Of a stretch of DNA of 64,000 nt, positions 53,767-63,378 are shown piece after piece. Origin of the DNA: an uncultured Clostridia bacterium (lineage in GTDB: Bacteria; Bacillota; Clostridia; Christensenellales; CAG-138); NCBI GenBank assembly GCA_947168855.1, contig CAMVNO010000004.1:1-64000 (forward strand). The letters run 5' to 3'. Position 1 is the stretch's first letter. Each line of letters opens with the position of its first letter. The translations under genes and the position numbers were made by a program. Under the pieces are notes generated by a model. That model was not told the DNA's origin, did no database searches, and saw nothing but the letters and a program-made list of their open reading frames with translations.

Positions 53767-55578
53767 TCAAAGACGGATCCCGTCGATCTCCTCGGTCAGC
53801 CGGATGATCTCTTCGATCAGCGAGCCGATGTAGTCCACGGTCGCGTTCAGCGGACCGTCTGTGCCGATGTCGACGCCCGCGAGCTTCGCCAGCTCCAGCG
53901 GCGTTTTCGAGCCGCCCGCGGCAAGGAAGCGCTTCCAGTCCGCAACGGCGGGCTCGCCCTCTTCGCGGATGCGCAGCATCGCCTGCGTGGCGACCGTGAG
54001 TCCCGCGCTGTACGTATAGGGATACAGCCCCATGTAGTAATGCGGCTGCCGCATCCAGGTCAGCTCCGCGCCCTCCGGGATCTCGACCGCGTCGCCCCAG
54101 AACAGTTCGAGGTTTTTGCGGAAGATGTCCGAAAGGATATCCGCGTTCACGCTGCCGCCCGCGTCGATGATCCTGTACACCTCGCGCTGATACCACGCTT
54201 CCCGGAGGTGCGTGACAAAGTTGTGATAATACGTGTTCGAGATCAGACTGGACAGCACCCAGCGGCGGAAGCGTTTGTCCCCGTTCGTCTTCAGCAGGTA
54301 GTTTGCAAGCAGCAGCTCGTTCATCGTCGACGGCGCTTCTACAAGGTACATGGTCGGGCTGCAGTCGTAATAGGACTGCGCCGCGTCGCCGTACATGCTC
54401 TGTCCGGCGTGTCCGAGCTCGTGCGCGACGGTGAACACGTCCGACATGCGGTCGTTCCAGTTGAGCAGGATGAACGAATTCTGCCGGTAGATGCCCGAGC
54501 AGAAGCCGCCGGTGGACTTGCCGATGTTCTTCGCAAAGTCGATCCAGCGCTCGCGGTACGCGCGATCGACCATCTCCGTATAATCCCCGCCGAGGATCGA
54601 AAGCGCGTCATGCACATAGCGCTGCGATTCTTTGATCGTGACCCGCGGATCGTATTCCGGATCCACCGCGATCTTCAGATCGGCGAACGTCATTTTGTCG
54701 AGCCCGTGCTTCTTCTGCAGCAGCTTTGCGTAGCGGCGCATATGCGGCGCAAGGCGCTCGGTGATCACGTCGATCTGACGGTCGTACATCTCGCGCGTGA
54801 CCTTCTGCTCAAACAGAAGATAGTCGAACACGTCCTTGTGCCCGCGCAGCTCGGACATGACCTTTTCCTCTGTCACGCAGGCGTTGTACGCCGTCGCGGT
54901 CGTGTTTTCGTATTTTTTCAGCGTATCGTAGAACCGCCGGAACGCGGCGCGGCGCACGGCGGGATCCGCTTCGAGCTCGTAATCGTCCTCATAGAGCGAA
55001 TAGCCCATTGGATATTCCTTTCCGTCGACCGTGATCGGATTGAACGCAATATCCGCCAGCTTCAGCGTATTGTAGACCTCATACGGCACGTCGAATGTCC
55101 TGCCGAGCGCGGCGAGCACCTTTTCCGTTTCGGGAGAAAGCATGTGCTCCTTCTTTGCAAGCAGGTTCTCGAGGTATACGCGACAGCCCTTCGCAAGCTT
55201 CACCGCCGCCTGCAGCTCTTCCGCCGGCGCCAAAAGGATCTCGCTGTCGACAAACGCCAGCTCCTTATACAGGCGCGTCATCTCGTCGCCGATCTTTTCG
55301 TTGCGTTCGCGGAGCGCGTTGTCGGTATAGTCCGCTTCCACCGCAAGCCCGGAATACGACCAGATATTGCCCATCGTCGGAAGGAACGCTTCCTGCTCAT
55401 CGAGACAGGCGACGATCTGTTCCGCGGTCGTGAGCTTTCCCGCGTATGTATCGACAAAGGTCCTGACCTGCTTTTTCAGCGCGTCGAGCGCTTCCCACAT
55501 CTGCGATTCCTCCGCAAAGATCAGCGAAAGATCCCATGTTTCCTGTACAGGAACGTCCTTGCGTGCACACAGTGCCAT
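53767..55578 (-). CDS. pepF: Oligoendopeptidase F
   Basis: VFTVAHELGHAGQSMYGDAAQSYYDC; M3 family layout. Confidence 0.95.
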   Translation of the reverse strand: MALCARKDVPVQETWDLSLIFAEESQMWEALDALKKQVRTFVDTYAGKLTTAEQIVACLDEQEAFLPTMGNIWSYSGLAVEADYTDNALRERNEKIGDEMTRLYKELAFVDSEILLAPAEELQAAVKLAKGCRVYLENLLAKKEHMLSPETEKVLAALGRTFDVPYEVYNTLKLADIAFNPITVDGKEYPMGYSLYEDDYELEADPAVRRAAFRRFYDTLKKYENTTATAYNACVTEEKVMSELRGHKDVFDYLLFEQKVTREMYDRQIDVITERLAPHMRRYAKLLQKKHGLDKMTFADLKIAVDPEYDPRVTIKESQRYVHDALSILGGDYTEMVDRAYRERWIDFAKNIGKSTGGFCSGIYRQNSFILLNWNDRMSDVFTVAHELGHAGQSMYGDAAQSYYDCSPTMYLVEAPSTMNELLLANYLLKTNGDKRFRRWVLSSLISNTYYHNFVTHLREAWYQREVYRIIDAGGSVNADILSDIFRKNLELFWGDAVEIPEGAELTWMRQPHYYMGLYPYTYSAGLTVATQAMLRIREEGEPAVADWKRFLAAGGSKTPLELAKLAGVDIGTDGPLNATVDYIGSLIEEIIRLTEEIDGIRL

Positions 55579-55690
55579 ATCAATTCCTCTTTCCGCCGTT
55601 TCGGCTGTTGTTTTCCGGACGCAGACCGGTCCGTCTGATCCATATTAACACAGAATCCCCGCGGATGCAACGGATCCGCGAAACCAAAAA

Positions 55691-55959
55691 GGGGCTGTTC
55701 AAAAACGCTTTGAACAGCCCCAATGCATTCTCGCTTCGCTCCGTGAATTGTCCAAAGGACATGAATTGTGCCTTGCGGCACATGAATTGACGCCGAACGG
55801 CGTCATGCAGGAAGATTTTCCGTACGGAAAATCAACATTCATGTGACCTTTGGTCACAATTCATGCCGAAGGCAATTCATGGCGCAGCCAATTCATGCGG
55901 CAACGCCGCAATTCATCGGGGATGTTAAGAACTGCCGATCAGAGTTTCTTAACATCCCC
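55691..55959 (-). repeat. Multi-hairpin intergenic element, full copy 2 (between pckA and pepF)
   Basis: On the minus strand same module order as 42857-43121; GGGGATGTTAAGAA hairpin at the pckA side, GGGGCTGTTCAAA hairpin-T5 at the pepF side. Confidence 0.85.
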
Positions 55960-55975
55960 GTATTGTCGGTTTGAT

Positions 55976-57574
55976 TTATGCCTTCGGACCGGCGTTCTTG
56001 ATCGCCTCGGGCATGTCGGGGTACTTCTCGGTGAAGTTCTTCTGGAACATACCGGCAAGCTTCTTCGCCTGCGCGTCGTAGGCGTCCTTGTCCGCCCAGA
56101 GGTTTCTGGGATCCATGATCTCTGCGGGCACGTCCGCGCCGGGCACGAACGCCGGCACGTCGAGGTTGAACACGTCGTTGTGCGTGAACGGGACGTTCTC
56201 CTTTGCGTACGCGTCGTTCAGCGCGGCGGTGATCATCGCGCGGGTGTAGCGCAGCTTCATGCGCGGGTTCTTTGTGCCGTCCGGATTGACCGCGGGACCG
56301 GAGACCCAGCCGGTGTTCACAAGGTAGACCTTGGTGTTGTACTTTTCGATGCGCTCGCCGAGCATGCCCGCGTAGACCGATGCGCGCAGCGGCATAAACG
56401 GCTCGCCGAACAGCGTGGAGAACGTCGGGACCGGCTCGTTGATGCCGATCTCGGTTCCGGCGACCTTGGAGGTGAAGCCGGTGACGAACTGGTACATCGC
56501 CGCTTCCTTCGAAAGCAGGGAGATCGGCGGAAGCACGCCGAACGAGTCGCAGGTCAGGAAGATGACGACCTTCGGAATGCCGCCGATGCCGGGGATCGCG
56601 GCGTTCGGAATGAATTCGACCGGATAGCCCACGCGGCTGTTGATCGCAAGGCTCGGATCGGAATAGTCCGGATGACGCTTGTCGTCGACCACGACGTTCT
56701 CGACCAGCGCGCCGAAGCGGATCGCGCGGTAAATCTCCGGCTGCTCCTCCTCGACGAGGTCGATGCACTTGGCGTAGCAGCCGCCCTCGATGTTGAAGAT
56801 GCCCTCGTCGTCCCAGCCGTGCTCGTCGTCGCCGATCAGCATGCGGTTCGGGTCGGCGGACAGCGTCGTCTTGCCGGTGCCGGAAAGTCCGAAGAAGACC
56901 GCGGTCTCTTTCGTTTCGGGGTCCATGTTTGCCGAGCAGTGCATCGGCAGCGTGCCCTCCTGCGGGAGGATGAAGTTCATAGTGGAGAAGACGGACTTTT
57001 TGATCTCGCCCGCGTACTGGCTGCCGGCAACGAGGATCATGTGCGCTTCATAGTCGATCATGATCGCGGCTTCGGAGCGGGTGCCGTCGATCTCCGGGCT
57101 GCACTTGAAGCCCGGGCAGGCGATCAGCGTGTAATCCGGCTCGCCGAAGGAAGCCAATTCTTCCTCGGTCGGACGAACGAGCAGGTCGCGGATGAACAGC
57201 GCTTCGCTTGCGTACTCGCAGATCACGCGGAATTTCTTCGCGTATTTCTTGTCCGCGCCGGCAAAGCCGTCGAACACGAACACCTCGCGTCCCTGCAGGT
57301 AGGCGACCATCTTGGACTTGATGGCGTTGAACTTTTCGCGCTTGACGGGCACGTTGACCTTGCCCCATGCGATCAGGTCGTGAACGCCTTCGGAATCCAC
57401 GATAAACTTGTCCTGCGCGCTTCTGCCGGTGTACTTGCCGGTCTTGACGAGCAGCGCGCCGTTGTCCATGATGACGCCCTCTTTGCGCTCCAGCGCATGC
57501 TCATAGAGCTCCGGGACCGTCAGGTTGCGGTAGACCGCTTTGGGACGAATGATGCCGAGATGTTCGAGATTCAT
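55976..57574 (-). CDS. pckA: Phosphoenolpyruvate carboxykinase (ATP)
   Basis: GALLVKTGKYTGRSAQDKFIVD; FFGLSGTGKTTLSADPNR; IGDDEHGWDDEGIFNIEGGCYAK. Confidence 0.97.
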   Translation of the reverse strand: MNLEHLGIIRPKAVYRNLTVPELYEHALERKEGVIMDNGALLVKTGKYTGRSAQDKFIVDSEGVHDLIAWGKVNVPVKREKFNAIKSKMVAYLQGREVFVFDGFAGADKKYAKKFRVICEYASEALFIRDLLVRPTEEELASFGEPDYTLIACPGFKCSPEIDGTRSEAAIMIDYEAHMILVAGSQYAGEIKKSVFSTMNFILPQEGTLPMHCSANMDPETKETAVFFGLSGTGKTTLSADPNRMLIGDDEHGWDDEGIFNIEGGCYAKCIDLVEEEQPEIYRAIRFGALVENVVVDDKRHPDYSDPSLAINSRVGYPVEFIPNAAIPGIGGIPKVVIFLTCDSFGVLPPISLLSKEAAMYQFVTGFTSKVAGTEIGINEPVPTFSTLFGEPFMPLRASVYAGMLGERIEKYNTKVYLVNTGWVSGPAVNPDGTKNPRMKLRYTRAMITAALNDAYAKENVPFTHNDVFNLDVPAFVPGADVPAEIMDPRNLWADKDAYDAQAKKLAGMFQKNFTEKYPDMPEAIKNAGPKA

Positions 57575-57697
57575 ATCGTTTTCTCCTTATACATGATAAT
57601 CTTTGGAAAGCGGCGTGTTCCCATACCGCCCCATCTTAGTTTCAGTATACCGCAACGCGCGCGCGAATGCAACAAAAAAAGATGCGCTTTGCGCGCA

Positions 57698-58591
57698 TCA
57701 TTCCTGCGAGATCTCGTGCTTTAAGCACTCCTTCATATAGAGAATGCAGTATTCCTCGAAGGTCTCTTCGCTTTCGCCGCTGTTCAGGAGCGTACGCAAA
57801 AGCTGATAGGGGATCACGATATTGCCGGTCGTATCCTGCTTGCTGCGGATCGCCGCGATATGCAGGATGACCTCCCGCATGTTTCCCGCGCCGTATGCTT
57901 CCAGGTATTGCTTCCGCGCCGCCCGGCGATAGCGCGCAACGCTGCGGTTGTGCAGGATGCGCAGCGCCGTGGCGATCCCGAAGGTCAGCGGCAGAAATGC
58001 GGACATCGAGATCCACGGCGGGATCCGCGTGAGGAATCCGTAGAAATCGTTCCAGCCGCCGCGCTCCTCGCCCACGACCGCCACCATCATATAATAGATG
58101 CAGGCATAGATGAACACCGGGATCAGAGAAAGGAACGTCGACGCAAACGAAAGACGCAGATCCTTCAGAACGAGACAGAACACGACGATCGCAAGGATCG
58201 GACAAAGCCCGTGCAGAAAGAAGCGCGAGCCGGTGAAGATCAGCACAAAGCCCTTGACCGGCGCAAGGATGAAGAGCGAAACGAGAAACGTCAGCGAAAG
58301 CGCGGTCGTCGAAACGAACAGCAGCCGCACCAGCCAGTCCGGCAGCCGGAAATACCCGTTTCGAAGCCCGTCGACGGTGTACGGCAGCGTCAGAAACATC
58401 GCGATGCCCATGAAGATGTTTGAATTGACGGTGAACATGCAGAACGTCGAGATCCCCATGTGGTCGAAATTCTCATCCTCGAGCGTCGTGAGGTTCATGA
58501 CCACGCCGACGCACACGCAGATCACCACCGCCGCGGAAAACAGCAGCGTCAGAAGACATTTCCCCCGATTGGTATCCCGTATCCCTTTCAT
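57698..58591 (-). CDS. Polytopic membrane protein (Pr6Pr-like by eye)
   Basis: Multiple TM segments; FTVNSNIFMGIAMFLTLPY, FFLHGLCPILAIVVF, PVFIYACIYYM. Confidence 0.75.
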   Translation of the reverse strand: MKGIRDTNRGKCLLTLLFSAAVVICVCVGVVMNLTTLEDENFDHMGISTFCMFTVNSNIFMGIAMFLTLPYTVDGLRNGYFRLPDWLVRLLFVSTTALSLTFLVSLFILAPVKGFVLIFTGSRFFLHGLCPILAIVVFCLVLKDLRLSFASTFLSLIPVFIYACIYYMMVAVVGEERGGWNDFYGFLTRIPPWISMSAFLPLTFGIATALRILHNRSVARYRRAARKQYLEAYGAGNMREVILHIAAIRSKQDTTGNIVIPYQLLRTLLNSGESEETFEEYCILYMKECLKHEISQE

Positions 58592-58728
58592 TGCCCGTTC
58601 CCCCTTTGTCTCTCGGCAACAGCATACCGAAACAGCCGCCCGCTGTCAAGCGAGAGGACGCGTAACATCCTTGTAAAATCGGGGAACTCGGACTGGTAAA
58701 AGCGGAAAAGCTATGATATAATGATATT

Positions 58729-59985
58729 ATGAAGAAGTTTTTGTGTCTTTTTCTGATCGCGATCCTGATGACGGGCTGCACAGGGACGCCGGACGCGCCG
58801 ATCGGGGTGCTGACGCCCGCGCCGCAGAACACGCCGGTCGCCGTCGAAGCGACCGCGGTCCCGGAAACGCCGGCTGCAACGCCTGCGCCCACCGCCTCGC
58901 CCGAGCCGACGCCGGAGCCGACGCTTTCGCCCGAAGAACGTCTGTTCGCCTGCATCGACGGCATGACGACCGAGGAAAAGATCGGCCAGCTGTGCATGTT
59001 CGGTTTTTCCGGCACCGCGGCAATCAGCACGGAGTTCCGGAAGATCCTCAGGGAGTATCACATCGGCGGCGTGATGCTGTACGGGCAGACGAACACGGTG
59101 CGCTCGAACAGCGACGGCGGCTTTTCGCAGTGCAGAGCGCTCACGGAAAGCATCCGGAACGCGAACAAAAGCGAGATCCCGCTTCTGATCGGCATCGACG
59201 TCGAGGGCGGCAGGGTCACACGGTTCCGATGGAAAAAGACGCTGTTAAGCGCGCAGTCGCTCGGCAAAAAGGACGACGCAGACCGCGCGCGCGACCAGTT
59301 CCGCTATATTGCGGAGGGACTTACGGACGTCGGAATCAACATGGACCTTGCGCCGTGTCTGGACATTGCGCGGGATCCGGCGGAAACGTTCCTCGGTTCG
59401 CGGATCATTTCCTCCGACGAAACGATCGCGTCGCGGATCGGACGCGCCTGCATCGAAGGACTGCACGACGGCGGATGCCTGTCCGTTGTCAAGCATTTTC
59501 CGGGGCACGGTGCGACGACCGCCGATTCGCACGCATACACGCCGGTCGTGAAAAGATCGCTTGACGCGCTGGAGACCTACGAGCTTGTGCCGTTTCAGGC
59601 GGCGCTTTCGCTTGCGGACGGCGTGATGATCGCGCATATTTCGTACCCGAAGATCGACGACGCGCACATCGCAAGCCAGTCCGAGGTTTTCATCACGGAC
59701 CTTCTGCGCGAAGAATTCGGCTTCGAAGGCATCGTCATGAGCGACGATTTCCGGATGGCGGGGCTCAGAACGCAGACGTCGCCTGCGGACGGCGCGGTGC
59801 AGTTCATTCTTGCCGGCGGGGATCTGATCCTCTGCGGCGCGAATCACACCTATCAGCGGCAGATCCTGAAGGGGCTGTATGCCGCAGTCGAGGACGGCAC
59901 GATCGACGAACAGCGCCTGAATGAAAGCGTATATCGGATCCTTACGGCAAAGATGCGCGTTACCGGCTGGGACCCGTTTGAATGA
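58729..59985 (+). CDS. Glycoside hydrolase family 3 lipoprotein (beta-N-acetylhexosaminidase, NagZ-like)
   Basis: Lipobox LMTGC; GVMLYGQT, LLIGIDVEGGRVTR, VVKHFPGHGATTADSH, GIVMSDDFRMAGL. Confidence 0.92.
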   Translation: MKKFLCLFLIAILMTGCTGTPDAPIGVLTPAPQNTPVAVEATAVPETPAATPAPTASPEPTPEPTLSPEERLFACIDGMTTEEKIGQLCMFGFSGTAAISTEFRKILREYHIGGVMLYGQTNTVRSNSDGGFSQCRALTESIRNANKSEIPLLIGIDVEGGRVTRFRWKKTLLSAQSLGKKDDADRARDQFRYIAEGLTDVGINMDLAPCLDIARDPAETFLGSRIISSDETIASRIGRACIEGLHDGGCLSVVKHFPGHGATTADSHAYTPVVKRSLDALETYELVPFQAALSLADGVMIAHISYPKIDDAHIASQSEVFITDLLREEFGFEGIVMSDDFRMAGLRTQTSPADGAVQFILAGGDLILCGANHTYQRQILKGLYAAVEDGTIDEQRLNESVYRILTAKMRVTGWDPFE

Positions 59986-60014
59986 TCGAATTATGAGGAA
60001 TAAGGGGAAGGATT

Positions 60015-61502
60015 ATGGCAAAGATCGGATTTGACAACGAAAAGTACATTTCGATGCAGTCGCAGAAGATCCTGGAACGCATCGCGTCGTTCGGGGACAA
60101 GCTGTATCTGGAGTTCGGCGGCAAGCTGTTCGACGACTACCACGCGGCGCGCGTGCTGCCGGGCTTTGCGCCGGACAGCAAGATCCGCATGCTGGAGCAG
60201 CTCAGGGATTCCGCCGAGATCATCATCGCGATCCATGCGGGCGACATTGAGCAGAACAAGGTGCGAAACGATCTCGACATCGCCTACGACCGCGAGGTTT
60301 TGAGGCTGACCGACGCGTTCCGCAAGAAGGGACTGCTCGTGTCCGGCGTGGTCATCACGCGATATGCGGGACAGCCTGCGGTCGACGCGTTTGCGGACAA
60401 GCTGCGCCGCCTCGGCGTCAAGGTCTATCTGCACTATCCGATCGCGGGCTATCCGCAGAATCCGTCCTTGATCCTGAGCCCGGACGGCTTCGGCAGGAAC
60501 CAGTTTGTGGAAACAACGCGTCCGCTGGTCGTCGTCACCGCGCCCGGTCCCGGCAGCGGCAAGCTTGCCGTGTGCCTGTCGCAGGTCTATCAGGAATATG
60601 CGCGCGGCGTGCGCGCGGGCTACGCAAAGTTCGAGACGTTCCCGATCTGGAACCTGCCCGTGTCGCATCCGGTCAACCTCGCCTATGAAGCGGCGACGAC
60701 CGATCTCGACGACGTCAATCTCATCGACCCGTTCCACCTCGAGGCGTACGGCAAGACGACGACGAACTATAACCGCGACGTCGAATCCTTCCCGGTGCTG
60801 AACGCCATGTTCGAGCACATCTACGGCACCTCACCCTATCATTCGCCGACGGATATGGGCGTCAACATGGTCGGCTTCTGCATCACCGACGACGACGCCG
60901 TGCGAAAGGCCGCCTGTCAGGAGATCATCCGCCGCTACTATCATGCCGCATGCGCCTGCAAGCGCGGACTCATCGACCGCGAACAGGTCGACAAGGCGGA
61001 ATATCTGATGACCCGCGCGGGCGTGACCGTGGCGGACCGCCCGGTCGTTGCCGCGGCGCTTGCGCGCGATCGGCAGACCGGCGGCGCGGCGATGGCGATC
61101 GAGCTTCCCGACGGAAGCATGGTCACCGGCAAGAACGGCACCATGATGGGCGCCGCGGCGGGCGCGTTGATGAACGCCATGAAGGCGGTCGCCGGCATCC
61201 AGCCGGACATCGACCTGATCGCGCCGATCGTGCTCGAGCCGATCCGCGAGCTCAAAACGAACCATTTCGGCAGCGAAAACCCGCGTCTGCACAGCGACGA
61301 GCTTCTGTATGCGCTCAGTATCTGCGCAACGATGAACCCGACGGCGGCGCGCGCCCTGAAGGCGCTCGGCAGTCTCAAGGGACTCGAAGCGCATTCGACC
61401 GTGATGCTCTCACGCGTCGACCTCGAGGTCTATCGCCGGCTCGGCATCAACCTGACCTGCGAGCCGCAGCGCAAGACCAACCGCCTCTTTGAGAAGAATT
61501 GA
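60015..61502 (+). CDS. DUF1846 domain-containing protein
   Basis: IGFDNEKYISMQSQKILERI...LYLEFGGKLFDDYHAARVLPGF; TTRPLVVVTAPGPGSGKLAVCLSQVYQEY. Confidence 0.93.
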   Translation: MAKIGFDNEKYISMQSQKILERIASFGDKLYLEFGGKLFDDYHAARVLPGFAPDSKIRMLEQLRDSAEIIIAIHAGDIEQNKVRNDLDIAYDREVLRLTDAFRKKGLLVSGVVITRYAGQPAVDAFADKLRRLGVKVYLHYPIAGYPQNPSLILSPDGFGRNQFVETTRPLVVVTAPGPGSGKLAVCLSQVYQEYARGVRAGYAKFETFPIWNLPVSHPVNLAYEAATTDLDDVNLIDPFHLEAYGKTTTNYNRDVESFPVLNAMFEHIYGTSPYHSPTDMGVNMVGFCITDDDAVRKAACQEIIRRYYHAACACKRGLIDREQVDKAEYLMTRAGVTVADRPVVAAALARDRQTGGAAMAIELPDGSMVTGKNGTMMGAAAGALMNAMKAVAGIQPDIDLIAPIVLEPIRELKTNHFGSENPRLHSDELLYALSICATMNPTAARALKALGSLKGLEAHSTVMLSRVDLEVYRRLGINLTCEPQRKTNRLFEKN

Positions 61503-61505
61503 TCC

Positions 61506-62537
61506 ATGAAACGCTTCCTTTTGCTTCTGCTCGCGCTGCTGTTTGCGGCATGCGCCGGGCAGACGGTCTCCGAGCCGATCGTCGAAGCGACGCCCGCGCC
61601 CGCAATCGAGGACGCGATCGTGTTCGTTACGCCTGCGCCGACGCAGGCGCCCACCGCTTCGCCCGAGCCGACGCCGGAGCCGACCGCGATCCCGACGCCG
61701 GAGCCGACGCCCGAACCGACGCCGGAGCCGGAGCCGTTTGCACCGCGGATGCTGCCGGACGGGATGCGCGTGCGCAGCGGATACACCGGATCGAGCTTTA
61801 CCGGCATCGTGCGGCGCAATTCGGACGGCGCGTATTTCGCGTACGGCACGGTCGGCGAAACGGAGCCGTGCTTCTATCCGTGCGATGAAACAGGCGCGGT
61901 CGCCCTCGGCGCGGATCCCGTTCCGGGCGATCTCATCGTGCCCGCCTATACGCCGACGGACCCGCCCAAGAAGGACGGCGAAAGGCTGCTGGTCGTGTAT
62001 CTCGGCTCGCAGAGCGTCGTGGGCTACGAGGGCAGGGACGGCGACTGGGAAGAGCTGCACGTCATGATCTGCTCGTCCGGACGGAAGAACCACGATACGC
62101 CGACAGGGCCCTATAAGATCACCGACCGCTACCCTTATCATCCGCTCGGAACGGGTGACACGAGCTGCTACGGGCTGTGGGCATGTCGCTTCAAACCGCA
62201 TTATCTGTTCCATTCGGTTCCGATCAGCGTCAAGGCAGAGGACGCTGAAACGGGTCACCGCATGTGCGATATGCACAAATTTGAAAAGCTCGGCACGGTC
62301 GCATCGGACGGGTGCGTACGCGTGACGGTTGCGGACGCAAAGTGGATCTATGATTTTTCGGAAAACGACATGGTCAACGTGCGCGTCGTAAAAAGCAGCG
62401 GTCCGACGCCGCCGAAGCCCCCCGCGGTCATCTGGGAGGAGCCGTACACCGACAAGAACGGCTACGGCTGGGACCCGACCGACCCGCACCCGCAGAATCC
62501 GTATCGGCTGCTTTCCGGCGATCCCGAAACCCCGTAA
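61506..62537 (+). CDS. L,D-transpeptidase (YkuD) lipoprotein
   Basis: Lipobox LLFAAC; LVVYLGSQSVVGYEG; FHSVPIS...LGTVASDGCVRVTVADAKWIYD. Confidence 0.86.
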   Translation: MKRFLLLLLALLFAACAGQTVSEPIVEATPAPAIEDAIVFVTPAPTQAPTASPEPTPEPTAIPTPEPTPEPTPEPEPFAPRMLPDGMRVRSGYTGSSFTGIVRRNSDGAYFAYGTVGETEPCFYPCDETGAVALGADPVPGDLIVPAYTPTDPPKKDGERLLVVYLGSQSVVGYEGRDGDWEELHVMICSSGRKNHDTPTGPYKITDRYPYHPLGTGDTSCYGLWACRFKPHYLFHSVPISVKAEDAETGHRMCDMHKFEKLGTVASDGCVRVTVADAKWIYDFSENDMVNVRVVKSSGPTPPKPPAVIWEEPYTDKNGYGWDPTDPHPQNPYRLLSGDPETP

Positions 62538-62546
62538 ACAATAAAG

Positions 62547-62583
62547 AGGGACTGTTCAGAACTATCTGAACAGTCCCTTTCTT
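62547..62583. terminator. Bidirectional terminator hairpin
   Basis: AGAGGGACTGTTCAGA ACTAT CTGAACAGTCCCTTTCTT. Confidence 0.75.
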
Positions 62584-62598
62584 CTTGTTCGCAATCGG

Positions 62599-63378
62599 TT
62601 ATTCCGGCTGCTCCGTCGGTTCCGGCGTCGGCTGCTCGTCCAGGATCAGGGTGATCCTACCCATGACCTCGGTGATCTCGCCGAGGCGCCCGGTCACCGT
62701 CAGTCCGAAGGTCAGCTGCTCCATATCCACGGCGCGGTCGGCACGGCAAAGGATATAGTTGCCGTCCTCCTCGATCAGCGCAAGGTATCCGTTCTTCTGC
62801 GCAAAATCGGAAAATACGGACGTATGCGTGTCAAAACGGAACCAGCCGACCTTGGCATACGTGTCCTCGTTCACGCCGTAATGATACGTATACAGGAGGT
62901 CCGGTTCGTCGTCCAGATCCAGATCGGTCACATAGTAGTCCAGAAGGCCCTTTCCGTCCTCGCCTTCGCCGAGACGGTAATACTGCCCGTCCTGCACCAG
63001 ATACGAGCAGCCGAGCACGACGCTGCGGATGATGCGGAAGCCCTCCGTGTCGTCCTTTGTCATGTCGAGCCAGTTTTCCGCAAGCGCAAGGTCCCCGGCG
63101 TACTCCGTAACGTGCCCTTCGTTCAGATCCAGAAGCTCCAGCGGCGGCGCTTCCTCCATTTTCTTTACATAATAGCTGTGACCCGGCACCGGCGTGGGCT
63201 CCGGCGTCGGCGTTGCTTCCGCGGCGTATCCGCCGCCGGACGTGCAGCCGCGGCGTACGCGAAGCGTAATGAGGACGGCGGCGCCCATCAGCAGCACGGA
63301 AATCACGATGCAGCTGACGGCAAACGCGCCCTTACCGAGCAATTTTTTCCATTTCGGGTTGTTGTTTTCTTCCATCAA
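62599..63378 (-). CDS. Membrane-anchored protein of unknown function
   Basis: N-terminal TM GAFAVSCIVISVLLMGAAVLITL; ATPTPEPTPVPG linker; overlaps next gene by 4 nt. Confidence 0.75.
   Translation of the reverse strand: MMEENNNPKWKKLLGKGAFAVSCIVISVLLMGAAVLITLRVRRGCTSGGGYAAEATPTPEPTPVPGHSYYVKKMEEAPPLELLDLNEGHVTEYAGDLALAENWLDMTKDDTEGFRIIRSVVLGCSYLVQDGQYYRLGEGEDGKGLLDYYVTDLDLDDEPDLLYTYHYGVNEDTYAKVGWFRFDTHTSVFSDFAQKNGYLALIEEDGNYILCRADRAVDMEQLTFGLTVTGRLGEITEVMGRITLILDEQPTPEPTEQPE

Noticed and set aside
50456-57724. Long plus-strand ORFs (486, 346, 680, 624 aa)
   Set aside because: Antisense to the ABC pair, pepF and pckA.
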